Made by a program: the position numbers and the translations under genes. Below are positions 1 to 13,003 of a DNA stretch of 64,000 nt, in pieces; within the stretch, counting starts at the first letter, position 1; every line of letters begins with the position of its first letter. The notes under the pieces were generated by a model that did not search any database, was not told where the DNA came from, and saw only the letters and a list, made by a program, of their open reading frames with translations. The DNA comes from Bursaphelenchus xylophilus (taxonomy: Eukaryota > Nematoda > Chromadorea > Rhabditida > Aphelenchoididae), in the NCBI GenBank assembly GCA_904066235.2, contig CAJFCV020000003.1:4030001-4094000 (forward strand). The letters are read 5' to 3'.

Positions 1-3000
1 GGGATTTGGGTAATCCGAGGGGTCGCCCCAAACTTTGGCGGGTTTTAATGACCGGGAAGTGGCATTTTACAGTGGATTTTAGGGAGATTATTATAGGGAA
101 TATTATGGAGAATGGGGGAATAATTTAATTCACTTGAGAAATTAGGTGGTAAATGATGATTTTAGAGACTAAAAGAGGATTTAACGTCTGGTAAAAATAG
201 GGCAATATTCAAATTAGTATTTTTTGGCCAAAAATTCATTTTATGACCCAAAGCTAGAAAATATTTTGGGGACAAAAAGTGATTCCATGAGGTATAAAGC
301 GAGTTACAACGATTGTAAAGCCGTAAAACTTTGAATCTATCGATTTTCCAAAGAAAATTTAATGTTTCCGAAGAAAATCATCGTTTTTGAATTAAAAAAA
401 TGATGATAAAAAATATTTCCATCCAAAACAACTTCCAACTGATTTTGAAGCACCGTATTTTACCCCAACGTTATGTCAAATCCCCTCAATTTTCAGTAAT
501 TATTTAAAAATAAGCCAGTTTTCTCTGTAATCCCATATTTTTCAGCCCAATTATGAGTCGCTGTGACTTCCTCATTTTCGTGTCAACAAAAGTCTGTCTT
601 GATACGAAATTTTTTGAAAAAACAGAAAACAAAATTTTGTAGGATAATTTGTAAGGAAAATATAATTTTTTAGAAGTCTGGATATTCAAAAAATTAATTT
701 AAAAAGATTTGAATATTCAAAAAAAATTTGAAACTTCGATTTTTCGGGCTTTGGCGTCTGTAAAATGATTGTAAAATACGCAAGATACTCAGTTTGTAAA
801 ACCTTGAAATCCATTTTAAAGCCCTGAGGGTTGAAACTCGGAATTCTCCAAAAATTTTGCGGGATTTGCGGCCGAAATACGAAAAAATCGAAGTGAAAAA
901 CGGCCGAAAAGCGACTTTTTTGGGCCGCTTCTCTTTTCGCTTGTTTTCGGCCCCAAAAAGTCTCCTCTTTTTGTCTGAAAACTCTCCCCTAATACCCTGA
1001 TCTCTAATGTTTTTAAAGGAAAATAAAGTTTTTGGGGTTTGTTGGGGACATACGGCCGAAAAAATCCGGCCAAATCTATTGTCGAATGCACGTCTAGTCG
1101 TGGATTAATAGCGTAAACAGATTCGAGGACAATGATGTTATCACCAATTGTCTAAAACATGGCTTTGGAGGACAAATTTTTAGGGAAATTGGGAAAGGAT
1201 TTTTGAGGGAAGTAAAATAAGCTTATTCAATTTGAAAATCTTTTTCTCTTCCGCCGAAACCCCCACAAATAAAGTGTCTTTAACAACCCATTCGAACCGC
1301 ACTTCCGGCAATTAAAGGAGGCGTTTTCAAAAGGAAACTTGCTGATCTTGCAAGTTTCCAAGGAGGGGAAAGGGATTCGCGGAAAAAGGAGAATATTTAA
1401 GTGAAGAAACACGGATTCTTCGTACGGAATCGGGCAAAAATAGAAAATTTGGCAATAAGATTTTCGGGAAATGAAAAAAAGACGGTTAGATTTCTTGAAA
1501 TTATGCATGACTCCTCCAAAAAGTAGATCGCAATTTGCAGGCGCAACTGAGATATTGAACAATATTTTTGCGAGAGAGCACGTAAAATGGGGAGAGTCGG
1601 TCAGAGAAAATATATTTTTTGCCTCTAACTCTCTGATTCTCGCTGGGGAAAATTTTTCTTTTGTAAAAAAATTCTGTTCCTTGCTTCTAAACATAAATAC
1701 ATAAAGTCTAAACAGCATCATCAAAAAAATTTTTTTAATTTTTTAAATCTTGGACCCAATTTTTTAATTATTCTAATTCGCCCTGGACTGTTTTTTGTTT
1801 ATCAAGTCCTAAAATCTCCTCTAAAATTTATTCAGTCCAAAAATCACGCTCTAAACTTCATTTCAAAACACCTCCTTCGCATCTGAACCCCCACTACAAT
1901 ACGCTCATTTACAAGTCAATTTCGAAGAATTGCAAAAAAGATTCCCCCGACAACCGAATCACAGTTTCACAACCAAACTAATTTACAATTTTCCCTCCGG
2001 CATTTACGATTTCTGAACGCCTGAATTTTCATTTCAACTTTGTACTTTAAAAATTTACATCTCGAATCTCGGCCTTTTTTCAGGTGAAAAATGCGACTTT
2101 TTGTGGGGTAAAAAGTAACTTTACAACTTGATGTTGACAGAACAATTTGAGAATATAAAAAGTTGAGCCATTGCGCTTACAGTTAAATCTCTTGGTAGTA
2201 ACAGTTTTGAAGGTAAAAAATTGTAAAGTTATATACAAATAAAATTAATTAAAAAGGGTGGGCAAAGGTTATGTTGTAGTGAGATATTTGTAAATATTAT
2301 GACTATAGGTGCTACTTTAATGTAATGTCTGGCTCGAATGCACAGACACAAAAATGTTTTTGGTATTAGAAAAAATTTTTGAAATAATGTATTACGATTA
2401 TAGGTCCTTACAGAGTAATTAAACTGTCTGCAATTTGTGTATCAAAAATTTAGGCGAGTAAAAACGAAATTTTCAGAGAAAACACTAAATTTTAAGGCAT
2501 TTTTATCAAAAAAATCTCAATTTTATCAATTCTTCGTTGCCTCTGGTCAACTGGTCACACAGAAACTTTCTTGCAGAGCAATCTGACTAATTATGAAGGA
2601 AATATATTCTTCTAAAGTCTTCTAAAGCCATCAAAAATCTCTTCCAAATCCCATTACTCTCCCAAATTCCCCCTTAACAAATCCGTTAATTACGCTTCCA
2701 AAAAAATTCTGCAGATAATCCCAAATGCCAAATTGAGTGGCAAAATACCTGACAAAACCTGTGCCAAACTCACAAACCATCGGAATTTCCCACCAGTAAT
2801 CATGTTAGCCGTTTTCTTGAAGGTAGTTCTCATGATGAAAAACAAGAAATTCTGAACAATAATGTATAAAGTAGAAGTAAATTTCGTTTACATATGTCTG
2901 CCGTACTTTGAACTTTACATAAAGAGGGATTTCAGGGTCTTTGAGGGACAAAATTTTAAAAAATTATATTGATTTAGCCATTTCAAGGCTAAATTAATAA

Positions 3001-5390
3001 AAAAAAAATACGTAAATCGCTAAAATTTTGTTTAAAAATTACTTGAGAAGAGTCAAACTGCCTTTCAACGTCATCCTAGTAATATTTCACCCTTTCGTTT
3101 TGCTATTTCACACCTCAGAATCCCGGATATTACACTAGCCCCAAAGCCCACCAAAGATTAGCCCATGGAAAGTATGGCCAACTCGAGTGTCAAAAACTTT
3201 GGAAAAAGGGGAGAAAACTTTGGGAAAGCGAGAGATTCGGGCTCTCGGGCCACGGCATTGGCCTCAAAAAAGAGCCGAAAGAGAGAATCGGAGTCCGAAA
3301 TCTCGTTTTCTCCGCGCTCTCTCGTCTCGCCGCGTCTCTCCGACTAATCGGATTTGGGTTTTTCAAAGCCAATAATAAGCAGCGATCTGTAATTTAGTAA
3401 TTTAGGGGGCTTTGGGTTGTAAAATCTAGATTATTTTTCGCTCTTTTTATTACTTGATATTTCAAAAGTTCAAAAATTATTTTTTCACTTCAATTACTAT
3501 CCAAAACAATAACATCATGCTTAAAAAAATTTGTAGACCGTCTGGAGTTCATAGAGATTAATATTTTGCCAGAAAAATATCAAAAATTAAGAGAAAATTA
3601 GCCTTTTTGAAGTTTAAAAAAACGATGACTAATAAAAATAGTGCTAAAGGAAGCCGAATAAAGCGAAATTAATCCCTGCTTTGTCCCATAAAGCTTTCGT
3701 TACTTCCTTTCAGCCATTTAATCGGCAATTATCCCTATTTTGAGTACAGACAGCAATTTTGTCATAGACAATAAGGAAATTTAGATTTTCGAGATTTTTC
3801 GCCCTAAACCAACTGATATTGACTGTAAAGTTTGGCTCAGAAACATTGAAAACTTTCCAATTTTTTGCTATAATGAAAAATGAGAGAGACATTTAAGCCC
3901 TGCGGGCTCCGGGAATGCGTGATGTGAGGCGATTCCGTGGAATGGCGAAACAAAAACATCTTCTCAATGTACATTTTAATTCCCTTTTTTGGTATTGCAC
4001 AACTTGATAAGGACCGTTGTTCAATTAAGCAGCTTTTTCAAGAAAACGAATATTATATACAATACTCAAATCAAGTGATTCGCCGTTCAATTCGACGAAA
4101 TTTTTTGAGGGGATTATCTCCAGAAATATGAGCACTTATCTCTATTATAATTTTTAGACGTAAAGCGCTGCGGATAAGAGGGAAAATGGATTAGGACAAG
4201 GAAGAAATGCCGTTGTTCTCCCATGTAAAACCAGAGGAAGTGGTCTTTCCCGAAATAAAATGGCAGAAAATGAAAATTTTAATTAAAAACGTCATGAATA
4301 ATATAATAATTTTGATGATTTTCGACACTTCAGCCCGAATATCCCTCGTATCATCGGCGAATCCGATACTTTGGAGACGATTGGACTCTGCGGGATGGGT
4401 ATTTGTTCAAATACTGATAAAACGGAGTGTATAAAAAAGCAAATAAAAAGTGGGGAATATCTAGTGGTTTTTGTTTGCCCATCCCCGTTCGAGATTGATA
4501 GCCGCCCCTTCGCGGTGCTGCAACACAAATTAGACCCTCATCCATACCCTCAGAGATTAATTGGCCAAGTCAAATCATCAATTAGCAGGCCTTTTGGAGC
4601 CAAATTACCTAAAGTAATATAAATTTTTGAGGATTTTCGAGAATTTCTACAAAAAAGTTGATTAAAACATTGGATAATCGATTGTAAATAAAAGAAAAGA
4701 GAGTTCTCTGCAAACATGAAAGATTTCGAATGTAAAAAATGGGATTCTTTGAAGGCCTACTACAAGATTGATGCGTGAAAAGTGCAAAAATCCCATATTT
4801 ACCAAACACAAACCCGAATGGGAACCCAAACCGTCCCACTTCCTCGTTTCGCAGCCAAATCGATGCACTTTCCTTTGTATTCTCGCATTTCCATGGTAAA
4901 CAAGCGCCCCACCACGCAGTTAAAATTTATTATATTTGGTTGAGAAAACAGCCATTTCGGATATTTTTCGTGCAAAACAAGGACGACCGGATACTTTTAC
5001 CCGGTTGGGAAATACACTTGAACTGGACGAAAACACACAAAATAAGTGAGGAAAATTATATTACACTAGACGAAAATATGTTATTCTTGGTGTACACGCG
5101 AAAGCAGAGCGCCCAGTCATTCAACCAAATCCGTTTCCCTTTACAAAAGAGCTCGGTGTACGAGTATTCAAGAGAGCGAACAAAAGAAATCCCTTCGTCC
5201 GTATAATTAAAACCCGATCCGAGACATTGTCTGCGCTCTCTTTCCCCCGACAACTCCCTCGTGTTTATGGGGCGGACACAATAATGGACACTATTGTCCG
5301 GTCGACTGCACTCCGAGGGCCTTGTTTGTGTAAACTCGGGGCGTAATTGGGGTGGGGATTAGGGGAGAATGAGCAGATATTGTAGTAGGT
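1..5390. other. gene-free AT-rich stretch with decayed repeats
   Basis: I find no exon chain with matching splice signals and frame on either strand here. Open frames are short and low in complexity. A degenerate copy of the dispersed repeat core (GAGAGAGCACG followed by GGAGAGTCGGTCAGAGA) lies near 1570-1610. A locally GC-richer patch at about 3190-3350, full of CGAGAG and CTCTCG words, could be regulatory, but nothing ties it to a gene. Confidence 0.5.
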
Positions 5391-5398
5391 ATACTGAC

Positions 5399-5800
5399 AA
5401 GCGAGTACCCCAAGTGCGACGCTCAGATTTTCTTTAAATTTTGCACACACTTCGGGCATATCCTAAATATCAATTCCTCAAAGTTTTAGCTCGCGCTTCG
5501 CAAGCGCCGCCGAGATATTCAACGACCTTTGCAACCGAGAGAGTACGCTAAACGCGGAGAGCGGTCAGAGAGAACAGCTTTTTGGCCATAACTTTGCTAC
5601 TTTCGTGCGGAAAAAATTCGTTTTTTGTGGAAACATTACCCTTTATGTTAGAAATAGGTATGCAACTTTTCGTGTCGAAATTCGACAAGAAGTCTCAAAT
5701 TTTCGCCAACTTTCGATCCAGAAATCTCGGTTGTTTCTGCAAAGCGCTCGCTAGGATTTTCGCATACATTTTAGAAAAAAAAATTATAGACGAGCCCTTC
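5399..5800 (+). repeat. truncated copy of the AGTACTCCAAGTGC MITE family
   Basis: The sequence from CCAAGTGCGACGCTCAGATT onward matches the complete elements at 37182-37630 and 43764-44209 through the conserved core (TTTTGCACACAC, CGCCGCCGAGATATTCAACG, GCGGTCAGAGAGAA, TTTTGGCCATAACTTTG). It ends after the CGCTAGGATTTTCGCATA block. The right terminal inverted repeat is missing, so this is a decayed, right-truncated insertion. The longest reading frames across it follow the repeat and are not genes. Confidence 0.7.
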
Positions 5801-6134
5801 TAACAACTGTTTACCAAAACAGGGACTATGACGTCATTTTAGATCGAAAAAGCGACAATTTTGTCGAAAAACACGATATTGTAGAGAGAATTTAATCCAA
5901 GCCCACAAAATTGCCCTTCTTTGCTGTCAGATCTCAAGAAAGTCAAAGAAGAGGACTCCTCCGCCTTTCCAGATGTCTGGATTCCCATTTTCTGACACCC
6001 AAATAAATTATAAATGACCACTTCTTTGAGGGACCGCCAGCAAAGGGTTCGGAGTTTTATTCAAATTCCGATAAAAACAGTTATATTACCCGTATTAGAG
6101 GTTCCTAACAAAAACAACGGAAGTCCTCTCTCCT
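5801..6134. other. no gene seen
   Basis: This short non-coding stretch lies between a decayed MITE and the 3' end of the minus-strand gene remnant. I see no exon or structured element in it. Confidence 0.4.
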
Positions 6135-7046
6135 CTACGCCCACAGCATTTTTATCTTCTGTTCCAGGCTCTTGTCCTTAGGGCATTGATAAAAACGGCG
6201 GACGTCCGGATCAATCATGGCTGTACAAATGTAGGTGGAGGAGCCGAAGAAACGATTCGAATCCAGCGAATCCTTGGCCGCCTGATCTCCCGAGTGGTTG
6301 GGAAAGAAGGTGGAGTTGGTGGAGGACAGACGGATCGGAGTTTTGGGGCTCTTGAGATCTGTGAAGTAAGGTGCATATGCAGAGATGGAGTGAGGACTTT
6401 CGGACATCTTGATCTCCTCGAACGCCTTGAAAATCCACGAAAACTCGTCCTGAAATCCGAGACGCAGGGTAAACATGCATAAAATCAAGTGTAATATTTA
6501 AAAAAACAAAAACAATACCTTGAACACTATAAACTACTGCAGAAGCTGGATAATATGAGAATTTTACAAAAGTAGAGCCATCGACAAGCGATAGTTTGAC
6601 CAAGATTTTCACATCAACACCAAAAATTTACAGAATTTTGCAAAAAGAATAAAATTATTTCTGTGCGAGCTGCGCCCGAACAAATTAGAATTGCAAGGTT
6701 ATACGATAAACTGACAGTAATCCTACAAGGCCCAAAAGATACCACAACCCTCTCCGAGTCCCTATTACAATTCTTACCTCTTCATTTGCTGGTTCCACCC
6801 CGTTCTCCATGATATTTACAGTACTTTCATCTGAAGTTAATTTCAGAATGCTTTCCTCCAGACTTCTCGACCAAACTTCGTTTCGATGGTCGCGGAAGTA
6901 GGGTAGATCATACTAAAACTTTCTCAAAACAATTTTAAGAGGCTTACATCATCATCGGAATATTCTGTGAAGTCGAAAGTGAGGCTTTTATCATTCATCA
7001 AGGTCCAGTAAGACTCGTCTTTCCACGGAGTGGAATAGTGCACCAT
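6135..7046 (-). pseudogene. unresolved or broken gene, possible relative of the neighbouring type I membrane protein
   Basis: Two good exons join in frame: 7046-6948 (from ATG, MVHYSTPWKDESYW) and 6912-6778 (YDLPYFRDHRNEVW), with GTAAGC/TTTTAG and GTAAGA borders. Two more protein-like blocks follow: about 6612-6521, whose GSTFVKFSYYPASA resembles the neighbour's GFVKILVTKITYDPANSA, and about 6480-6135 (DEFSWIFKAFEEIKMSES, ending QKIKMLWA and a stop). I could not join these in frame. The third block has a TAA just upstream with no intervening AG acceptor, and the phases of blocks three and four disagree. The locus is therefore either a decaying paralogue of the 7240-8981 gene, a gene with an exon I missed, or an assembly error. 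The similarity is short and by eye. No function is assigned. Confidence 0.45.
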
Positions 7047-7239
7047 GATGGAGAGGAAGGACGACGACAGACACGTGGTCGATGAAATGCGGTAAATGAG
7101 GTGTTTTTGTTCCGAACCACAATTTTACAAATGAAAAATTTGCATATTCAAAGATGATAATTTTCCAAAGTTTTAAATTTCAAATTGCGGTGTGACTCAT
7201 TTATTCAAGCGTTCACATAATAAAAATAATTTTCTTATT

Positions 7240-8981
7240 CTACGGTTTCTTGGACTTGTTCGACATTTGTGATTGGACAGTTGAGGTCGCCTGAGATCCG
7301 ACTTGGGACATTTGAGACTGGTCTGCGGTCATCGTCATAGTCGTGGCTTCAGTGACCGTGTAGGCGGCGGATCCGAGAAGCTCCAACTTCTCTCTCTTAT
7401 GGCGCTGATACCTGACTCGGCCGACCATTCCGAGAGCGAAAATGATAATTGCGACAAGCGTGGAGACAACAGCAGTCACTCCAGCACCAATCAGACCAGC
7501 GTTTTGTTTGAAACGAGAGATCACATCGCTAGAAAAGAAGGCTCTCAGATCCCGTAAAATGAATAAACTATATTTGGAATAAAAAATATTCCAAATTTAA
7601 ACATCGCGCTTCTTAAAACCAGCAAACATCCCGATAAACACGACTTTTGACCTCATTCTAGCCACTTACGTGTCGCAATCCCTCTTTGCATCGATATGAA
7701 TACTCGGCGCGGTAACGTTGGACCTAACTTCTTCTTCAGGCTGCTCATGGAAATAGTCAAAGGCCTGTTTGCACAATTCCTGCGAAGTCGAGGTTGCGGC
7801 CAACGCCGGCGATCGGAACTGAACTTGGAACTTGACATTACTCGTAAAACACCTATGCTGTCCGTTGTGAAACCTAAAAATCAAATTTTCAACTACTAGC
7901 GAACTTACTTGATAGTGATCAGGTTTACGCCATCTTTGATACTAAAAAACACATTTTTATGCACTATTATACACCACAATTAATATCTACAAAGAATCTC
8001 ACTCTTCAAAGGTCTTCACACAAGTTTCCACGCCAACCGGCTTCCCTTGATCGAGACTGTATCCCTCAAAATGATAGCTGCCATCCTCCATATACGTACC
8101 GGGGAACTGAAACCAATTATATTATTTTACGTAACACAGTGAAAAACGTATCCCATTGCACAAATCCAACCTTTTTTTCTTCCACAATAGCCTCTGCAGG
8201 GACTTCGACGGTTGCGGCACCTTGGACATCCTCCTTCACGCAAGCCTCAACTTTGAACTTCATCGTGGACAAATCCTCACCGTCGGTCTTCCAAACCAGA
8301 CATGGCTTCAAGTTGATGATGTGACCATTCATAAGAAAAGCGGTTTCCAGAGAATACTCTTCAATATTCGCAATATCATTGAATAAGCGGTCCATTTCGA
8401 CCATTGTGACCGGACTAAACCCAGATAAATCACACAAAAACAAACTCACGCGGAATTGGCAGGGTCGTAAGTAATTTTTGTGACCAAGATCTTGACGAAG
8501 CCATTTTCTTCCGCCTTTCCAATGGCAAAGAACACTTGTGGTTTCTCGGCCAACAATCGAAGGTTTTTAGAATGCATGACACCTATTAAACCAATATAAA
8601 AACCAAGCAGTACGTACCATTGGCCTTGGTAAAAACACGTTTTGGAGACCTCTTCTCCGCGCCGTTGTGGATCGCAAAGAAATGTGCCTTCAACCCATCG
8701 AAACTCACGCCGGCTCCAGCTTCCGTAGCCAACCCAAACAAAAAGAAACTGTCCTGATTTTTGTCGACTGTAGTCGGATCGTAGATGCATTGCTCTAAAA
8801 CATCGAGATAACCTGGGGGCAGAAAAAACCCAAAATCAAACTAATTTTGAACATCTACCCATCACAATATCGAATAAAACAGGCATCAAAATCAAAACAA
8901 ATTACCTCCGGAAACTGACCAAATGCAGACTTGCATCACGAACATCATCAAGATCTTCCATTTTCCTGCTGGAAACATCAT
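7240..8981 (-). CDS. type I single-pass membrane protein of unknown function, 425 aa
   Basis: Eight exons keep frame: 8981-8906, 8812-8618, 8582-8450, 8414-8171, 8106-8003, 7941-7909, 7873-7670 and 7528-7240. The start gives a hydrophobic signal peptide (MMFPAGKWKILMMFVMQ). An ectodomain of roughly 310 residues with scattered cysteines follows. One transmembrane helix comes from the last exon (IGAGVTAVVSTLVAIIIFAL, near residue 345), then a basic stop-transfer segment (GRVRYQRHKREK) and a Ser/Thr/Gln-rich tail ending SNKSKKP. A 5'-UTR intron seems to end in TTTTAG at 8989-8994, just upstream of the ATG. I do not recognise the family; paired Cys and the layout suggest a secreted-face binding or matrix protein. 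It is transcribed divergently from frg-1, about 470 bp apart. Confidence 0.8.
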
Positions 8982-9455
8982 TTTTGAGACTAAAACAGGA
9001 AAATTACGTAATCCCTAAAGACGAAACTTACAATCTTATCCAAGGCTAGAAGATGTTTGCTTGGTGACGCAACAGGGTGAAATGCCGTTAATCAATCGCT
9101 TGGAACAGAGGACCTGGATCACCAAAACCACAATGAAGAACAAACGACCGACCAGTCGTTTCTTTTATACGTCAAGGAAGAAAATTGAAAATTTGCATAA
9201 TTCCGATGAACGTCCATCGTACGCTCGTTTCAGATGGATAAAAAATGGAACTTCCAGCTCGTTCTTATCTTCTGCACATCCGGAGCCAAGTTTCGTCCAA
9301 GTTCTTTACCGAAAAGGATTGTGACACTGCGCAACAATCGATAGTTTTTGTGGCATTTCGTTGAATGCTTGAAATTTATTATTTTTGCGAAATCCGTTTG
9401 GTTCTGCTTCGACTTGCTTCTTTTCCTAGCTGTAGGATACCAGAATTCTCTCAAG

Positions 9456-10712
9456 ATGTCGACTAGTTATGGACAAGTCAAGGAGGGAAAGCTAAAGCTG
9501 AAGAAGAAGAGCATGTAAGTCCTTGTAATTCCAGTTTCTATAAGTTTTATCTTGTAGATTCAAAGCTGACAAGACGAAGAAAACAAAGAAGAAGAACGAC
9601 GAGGAGGCTGGAGGAAGTCAGACAGATCCCGATCAACTTGAACATGGTTAGTTTGCTGATTTTTAACATTTTTATTTTTTAGGTAATGAAGCTCCAAGGT
9701 TATAACATTTCTAGTCGTGGAATGTTTTCTTTCTACTCTGTTGACCATGTTAGCAGTGATACCTCAGAACTCTTGTTCTGGTTTAATTTGAATTATCGTT
9801 GATAGTTGCACTAAGAAATCTTGTTTGACTGTGCGAGTCACCCATAACCTTTTTATTTTTTCTGATATAGTCTACTTAATCTTTTTCCAGGTGGATGGTG
9901 GAGAATCACGGATGAGACCAACTTCCGAGGAGGTATTGAACTTGCTCTCGAAGCCGGCGATTTCTCCAATTGTTATCTGGCTGCCCAAGACAATGGCTAC
10001 TTCACGCTTGGACCGAAACACTTTAATGAACTTGAGCCTCATCCAGAAGAAGTTTTATCATTAATAAAAGCTCCAGACGATGAGAAATTTAGTTTGAAAA
10101 CTGGATTTGGACGATATTTGGGAGTGGAAACTGATGGGCGATTAGCGGCAACCGCTGAAGCTGTTGGACCGAGAGAGCGATTTGAAGTGGTATTTCAAGA
10201 TGTAAGCTTGATATTGGTGAAAGTGGCATTATTCTATTCAATTTCAGAACAAGTCAGCGATCCAATGTTCAGCCAGCAACATGTTCATCTCATGGGAGCC
10301 AGATAAAGATGGAAATGTGTATGCGTCAAGCAAGACGGCGGGTCCAAAGCAATTTTTAAATGTGAGTTGGCTGTTTTTCTTCTTGTTTGTTTCTGAATTT
10401 AGGAATTCTAAAGTGTTTGTGAAGCTCTAGGAACATTTTTCCGCATATGATACCTAAGTTTTGCAGATCCGTACAAATGCCGCGAAAAAGGTTGCAGCAG
10501 ACTTTACAGCGGCTGAAGATTTGTTGGAAAGTGGTCAATGCGAAGACTCATATGTCAAAATGTATCAACACTCCAAAGTTGACCTAAAAAATAAGCACAT
10601 TTCCATCAATCTCCAGGATAAATCATCAATCAAAAAGGCCAAGAAGACCGGGAATTTGCATGAAACCCTGCTTGATCGACGTGCCAAACTCAAATCTGAC
10701 AAGTATTGTTAA
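9456..10712 (+). CDS. frg-1: FRG1 homologue (FSHD region gene 1), 272 aa
   Basis: Five exons join in frame: 9456-9514, 9558-9646, 9891-10201, 10248-10361 and 10467-10712. The product starts MSTSYGQVKEGKLKLKKK, has a Lys-rich nuclear-localisation stretch at about 14-33, then the diagnostic FRG1 core (GWWRITDETNFRGGIELALE, CYLAAQDNGYFTLGPKH, GRYLGVETDGRL, AIGPRE-type AVGPRERFE). It ends with a Lys-rich tail (KKAKKTGNLHETLLDRRAKL). FRG1 is a conserved fascin-like-fold protein of nucleolus and Cajal bodies that binds RNA and F-actin and associates with the spliceosome. Length matches the family (about 260-275 aa). The site TTTCCTAG at 9423-9430 could accept a spliced leader 25 nt before the ATG. 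A poly(A) signal AATAAA lies at 10815. Identification is by remembered family sequence, with high confidence. Confidence 0.93.
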
Positions 10713-10814
10713 TACTCTCGCTTTGTTTTCCAGTAGAATACTTTTTTATTACAGTAACTGCCGTTGTATTTATGATCTTCCATTTTTGATATTATACTTG
10801 ATCGAAAACAAGGT

Positions 10815-10820
10815 AATAAA
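10815..10820 (+). terminator. poly(A) signal of frg-1
   Basis: A canonical AATAAA lies about 100 bp after the frg-1 stop codon on the same strand, with no competing gene nearby. The site is inferred from position only. Confidence 0.5.
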
Positions 10821-13003
10821 GATGGAATGTACGAAGATCGGCTCCTTTTTCATCCTCAACCGGCTTAAAACGGCACTTGAGCGAACGGATGACCATCCCC
10901 GTTCTTCCCTCAATAATTTCCTCGCTCCGTTTATGTACCGCGCCTCCGGTCTCCGCTGACAATGACCCATATTTATGCAAAGACGGCGGGAATACTGTTT
11001 GAAGACTGGGTTTAGCAGCTGGATTTTGCCGGAGGACTTGAGATGTTGGAGGGAAGTTTCTTTTCACGATATTTTTATATTATCCATGGGGCATGGGAGA
11101 ACATAATCATGGGAATTTTGATATTGTCTGCTGCTAGTTAGCAACATAAGTTTCCTTTTTTTGCCTTGTAAAAGTGCTGGGAGCTCTTCGAATTTTGTTT
11201 TTAGTACTAATTGTAAGAAAATTTACTTCTTGGTTGATACCATGGATAATATAAAATTCCTGTCGAATCATAACCTTTTTCGAAAATTGGTTGCGCAAGC
11301 CCTTATCCATGCCATTTCTGACCCGCTGATGGTTAAACCCTTCGGATTTCTGCGCTTCGCGCCTTCGTTTGATCTTATTCATCACCCATTATTACCCATC
11401 GCCAAACTTCTGAACATTACGTGTACGGCTACTTATCCCGCACATCCAGCGCCGCTCTTCCCGACTTCTTTGGGGGCGCGGCGAATTGAGGGCAGGGCAT
11501 GGAAGCCGGGGCGGAAAGAAGCGGCAGATCCACCCCGAGATTAGGATGGATCCATCGCCGCAGGTGCTGCTCTTCGAAAGCCCCAAATTAGGTTAAGGGA
11601 TTCCAGGTTAATCATTTAAACGGGCAGGCGCTGTCGATTCGGATGGAAAGTCGTTTTTTGGAAAGGAATCCCCTTCTCCATTCACATTTTTACTTTCATT
11701 CGCGACGTTTCAGAGGTCTGGAGAAAGGTGCCGATCCCGATTTTACTTTCCAATTTTTGTGGGGTTAATGGAAAGGTCGAACGGATGCTGGTTGCGAAAA
11801 GCGAAAGTAGTCTAGTCTATTTACTTACTGTTGTTTTATTTAGACTTGAATACCGTCGTATGTAGTCGAAACAAGGCAAAAGATTGTGAGCGTACGAATG
11901 ATGAATTAAGAAAACTTTAAGGATATAAATCGCTTAAGGGTATTGCAATTCTGCCGTTTATGTATTTATTCTATGAAGAACTTCTTCTACTATTCTACCG
12001 TTAGCTTTAAACCTCGATTGTGTTCTCGTAGCCAGTCAAAATGCAATTAATATTATTTTAGTCATCATTTTTCAATGCAATGTAGGGGTGTCCGTATTTT
12101 AGCATTATATCACTTCCAAATATAGAATGTTCCTCTCCGAATTTTGCTTTCAATCTTTTCCATCATCACCTGTCATCCATTTCGGGAATATCCATTTAGG
12201 GATCTTATCCGTCTTTATCTGATCCGTTGGAATGGGTTCAGCGGGTCGGAGCTTCTTCTTTTTTCTCTCGGAATCTCCGAATATGGAGCATCGCCTCAGG
12301 GTGTTCTCGGTGGGATAACGGATCAACTACCAAGTCATTATGAGTTTTTTCGGATTCCACAGGGAAGAATTTACAATTTCTTTGCAATTGATATTGTACT
12401 AGCCAACTTTAGATAATTTTTTTTGAAAGTTTGGCCTTATTATCGGAAATCATTGCTATTTATAACGATAAGATAACCGTTAGAGATGTAAAATACGTCG
12501 GGAAAATTTCTTCGCAATCTTACTCACCTTGTCTATCCCCTTTTTCTCAATAAACCCGTTCCCATTCCACGCCAATTTTTATTTACTTGATACTTTATAA
12601 CCATGGCATTTACCTTTCGGCTCCCCCTTCGAATCGTTGCGGATCGATGATTTCGAATCCGATTCCTTTTCGGCGCTGCGCCGCAGGGCATTTGAACATT
12701 TTCGCGTTCCCAGAAAAAAGTGAAATCCTCGGTTTTCGGGAGGGAAATTATTGGAAACTCGCGATGGGCTGAGGGTTTTCGATCAGGTTAGGAGCTGTGG
12801 CCTGAAGCAATGAATTTATATTTGATTTTGTGGGTTTCTGTTTAACATTTGAGTTGAGTTTGGAGGCTAGTTTTGAAATTTTTTACGTCGATGATTTTTA
12901 TTTTGACAGTGGAACTGATGTATCGATGTGAATTATAGATTGTAGTGATATTTCAAATATCATGAACTTTCTCTTTGCAGGGTTTCAAGAAGTTTTTTCC
13001 AGG
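10821..13003. other. intergenic, two copies of a dispersed 14-mer
   Basis: No exon chain is supportable. Frames such as those near 11161-11544 and 12144-12416 lack splice partners and recognisable motifs. Copies of TTATATTATCCATG lie at 11075-11088 (as written) and 11241-11254 (reverse complement). They belong to a motif scattered through introns and spacers of the whole window. Confidence 0.45.

Noticed and set aside
1227..1724. 165-codon minus-strand frame
   Set aside because: Part of it coincides with a degenerate copy of the dispersed repeat core and no exon partners exist; similar spurious peptides occur at other copies (39010-39290).
12144..12772. Two plus-strand frames upstream of the lipocalin
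   Set aside because: They have no in-frame splice connection to the lipocalin, no motif, and the lipocalin already has a signal peptide directly behind an acceptor-like site.
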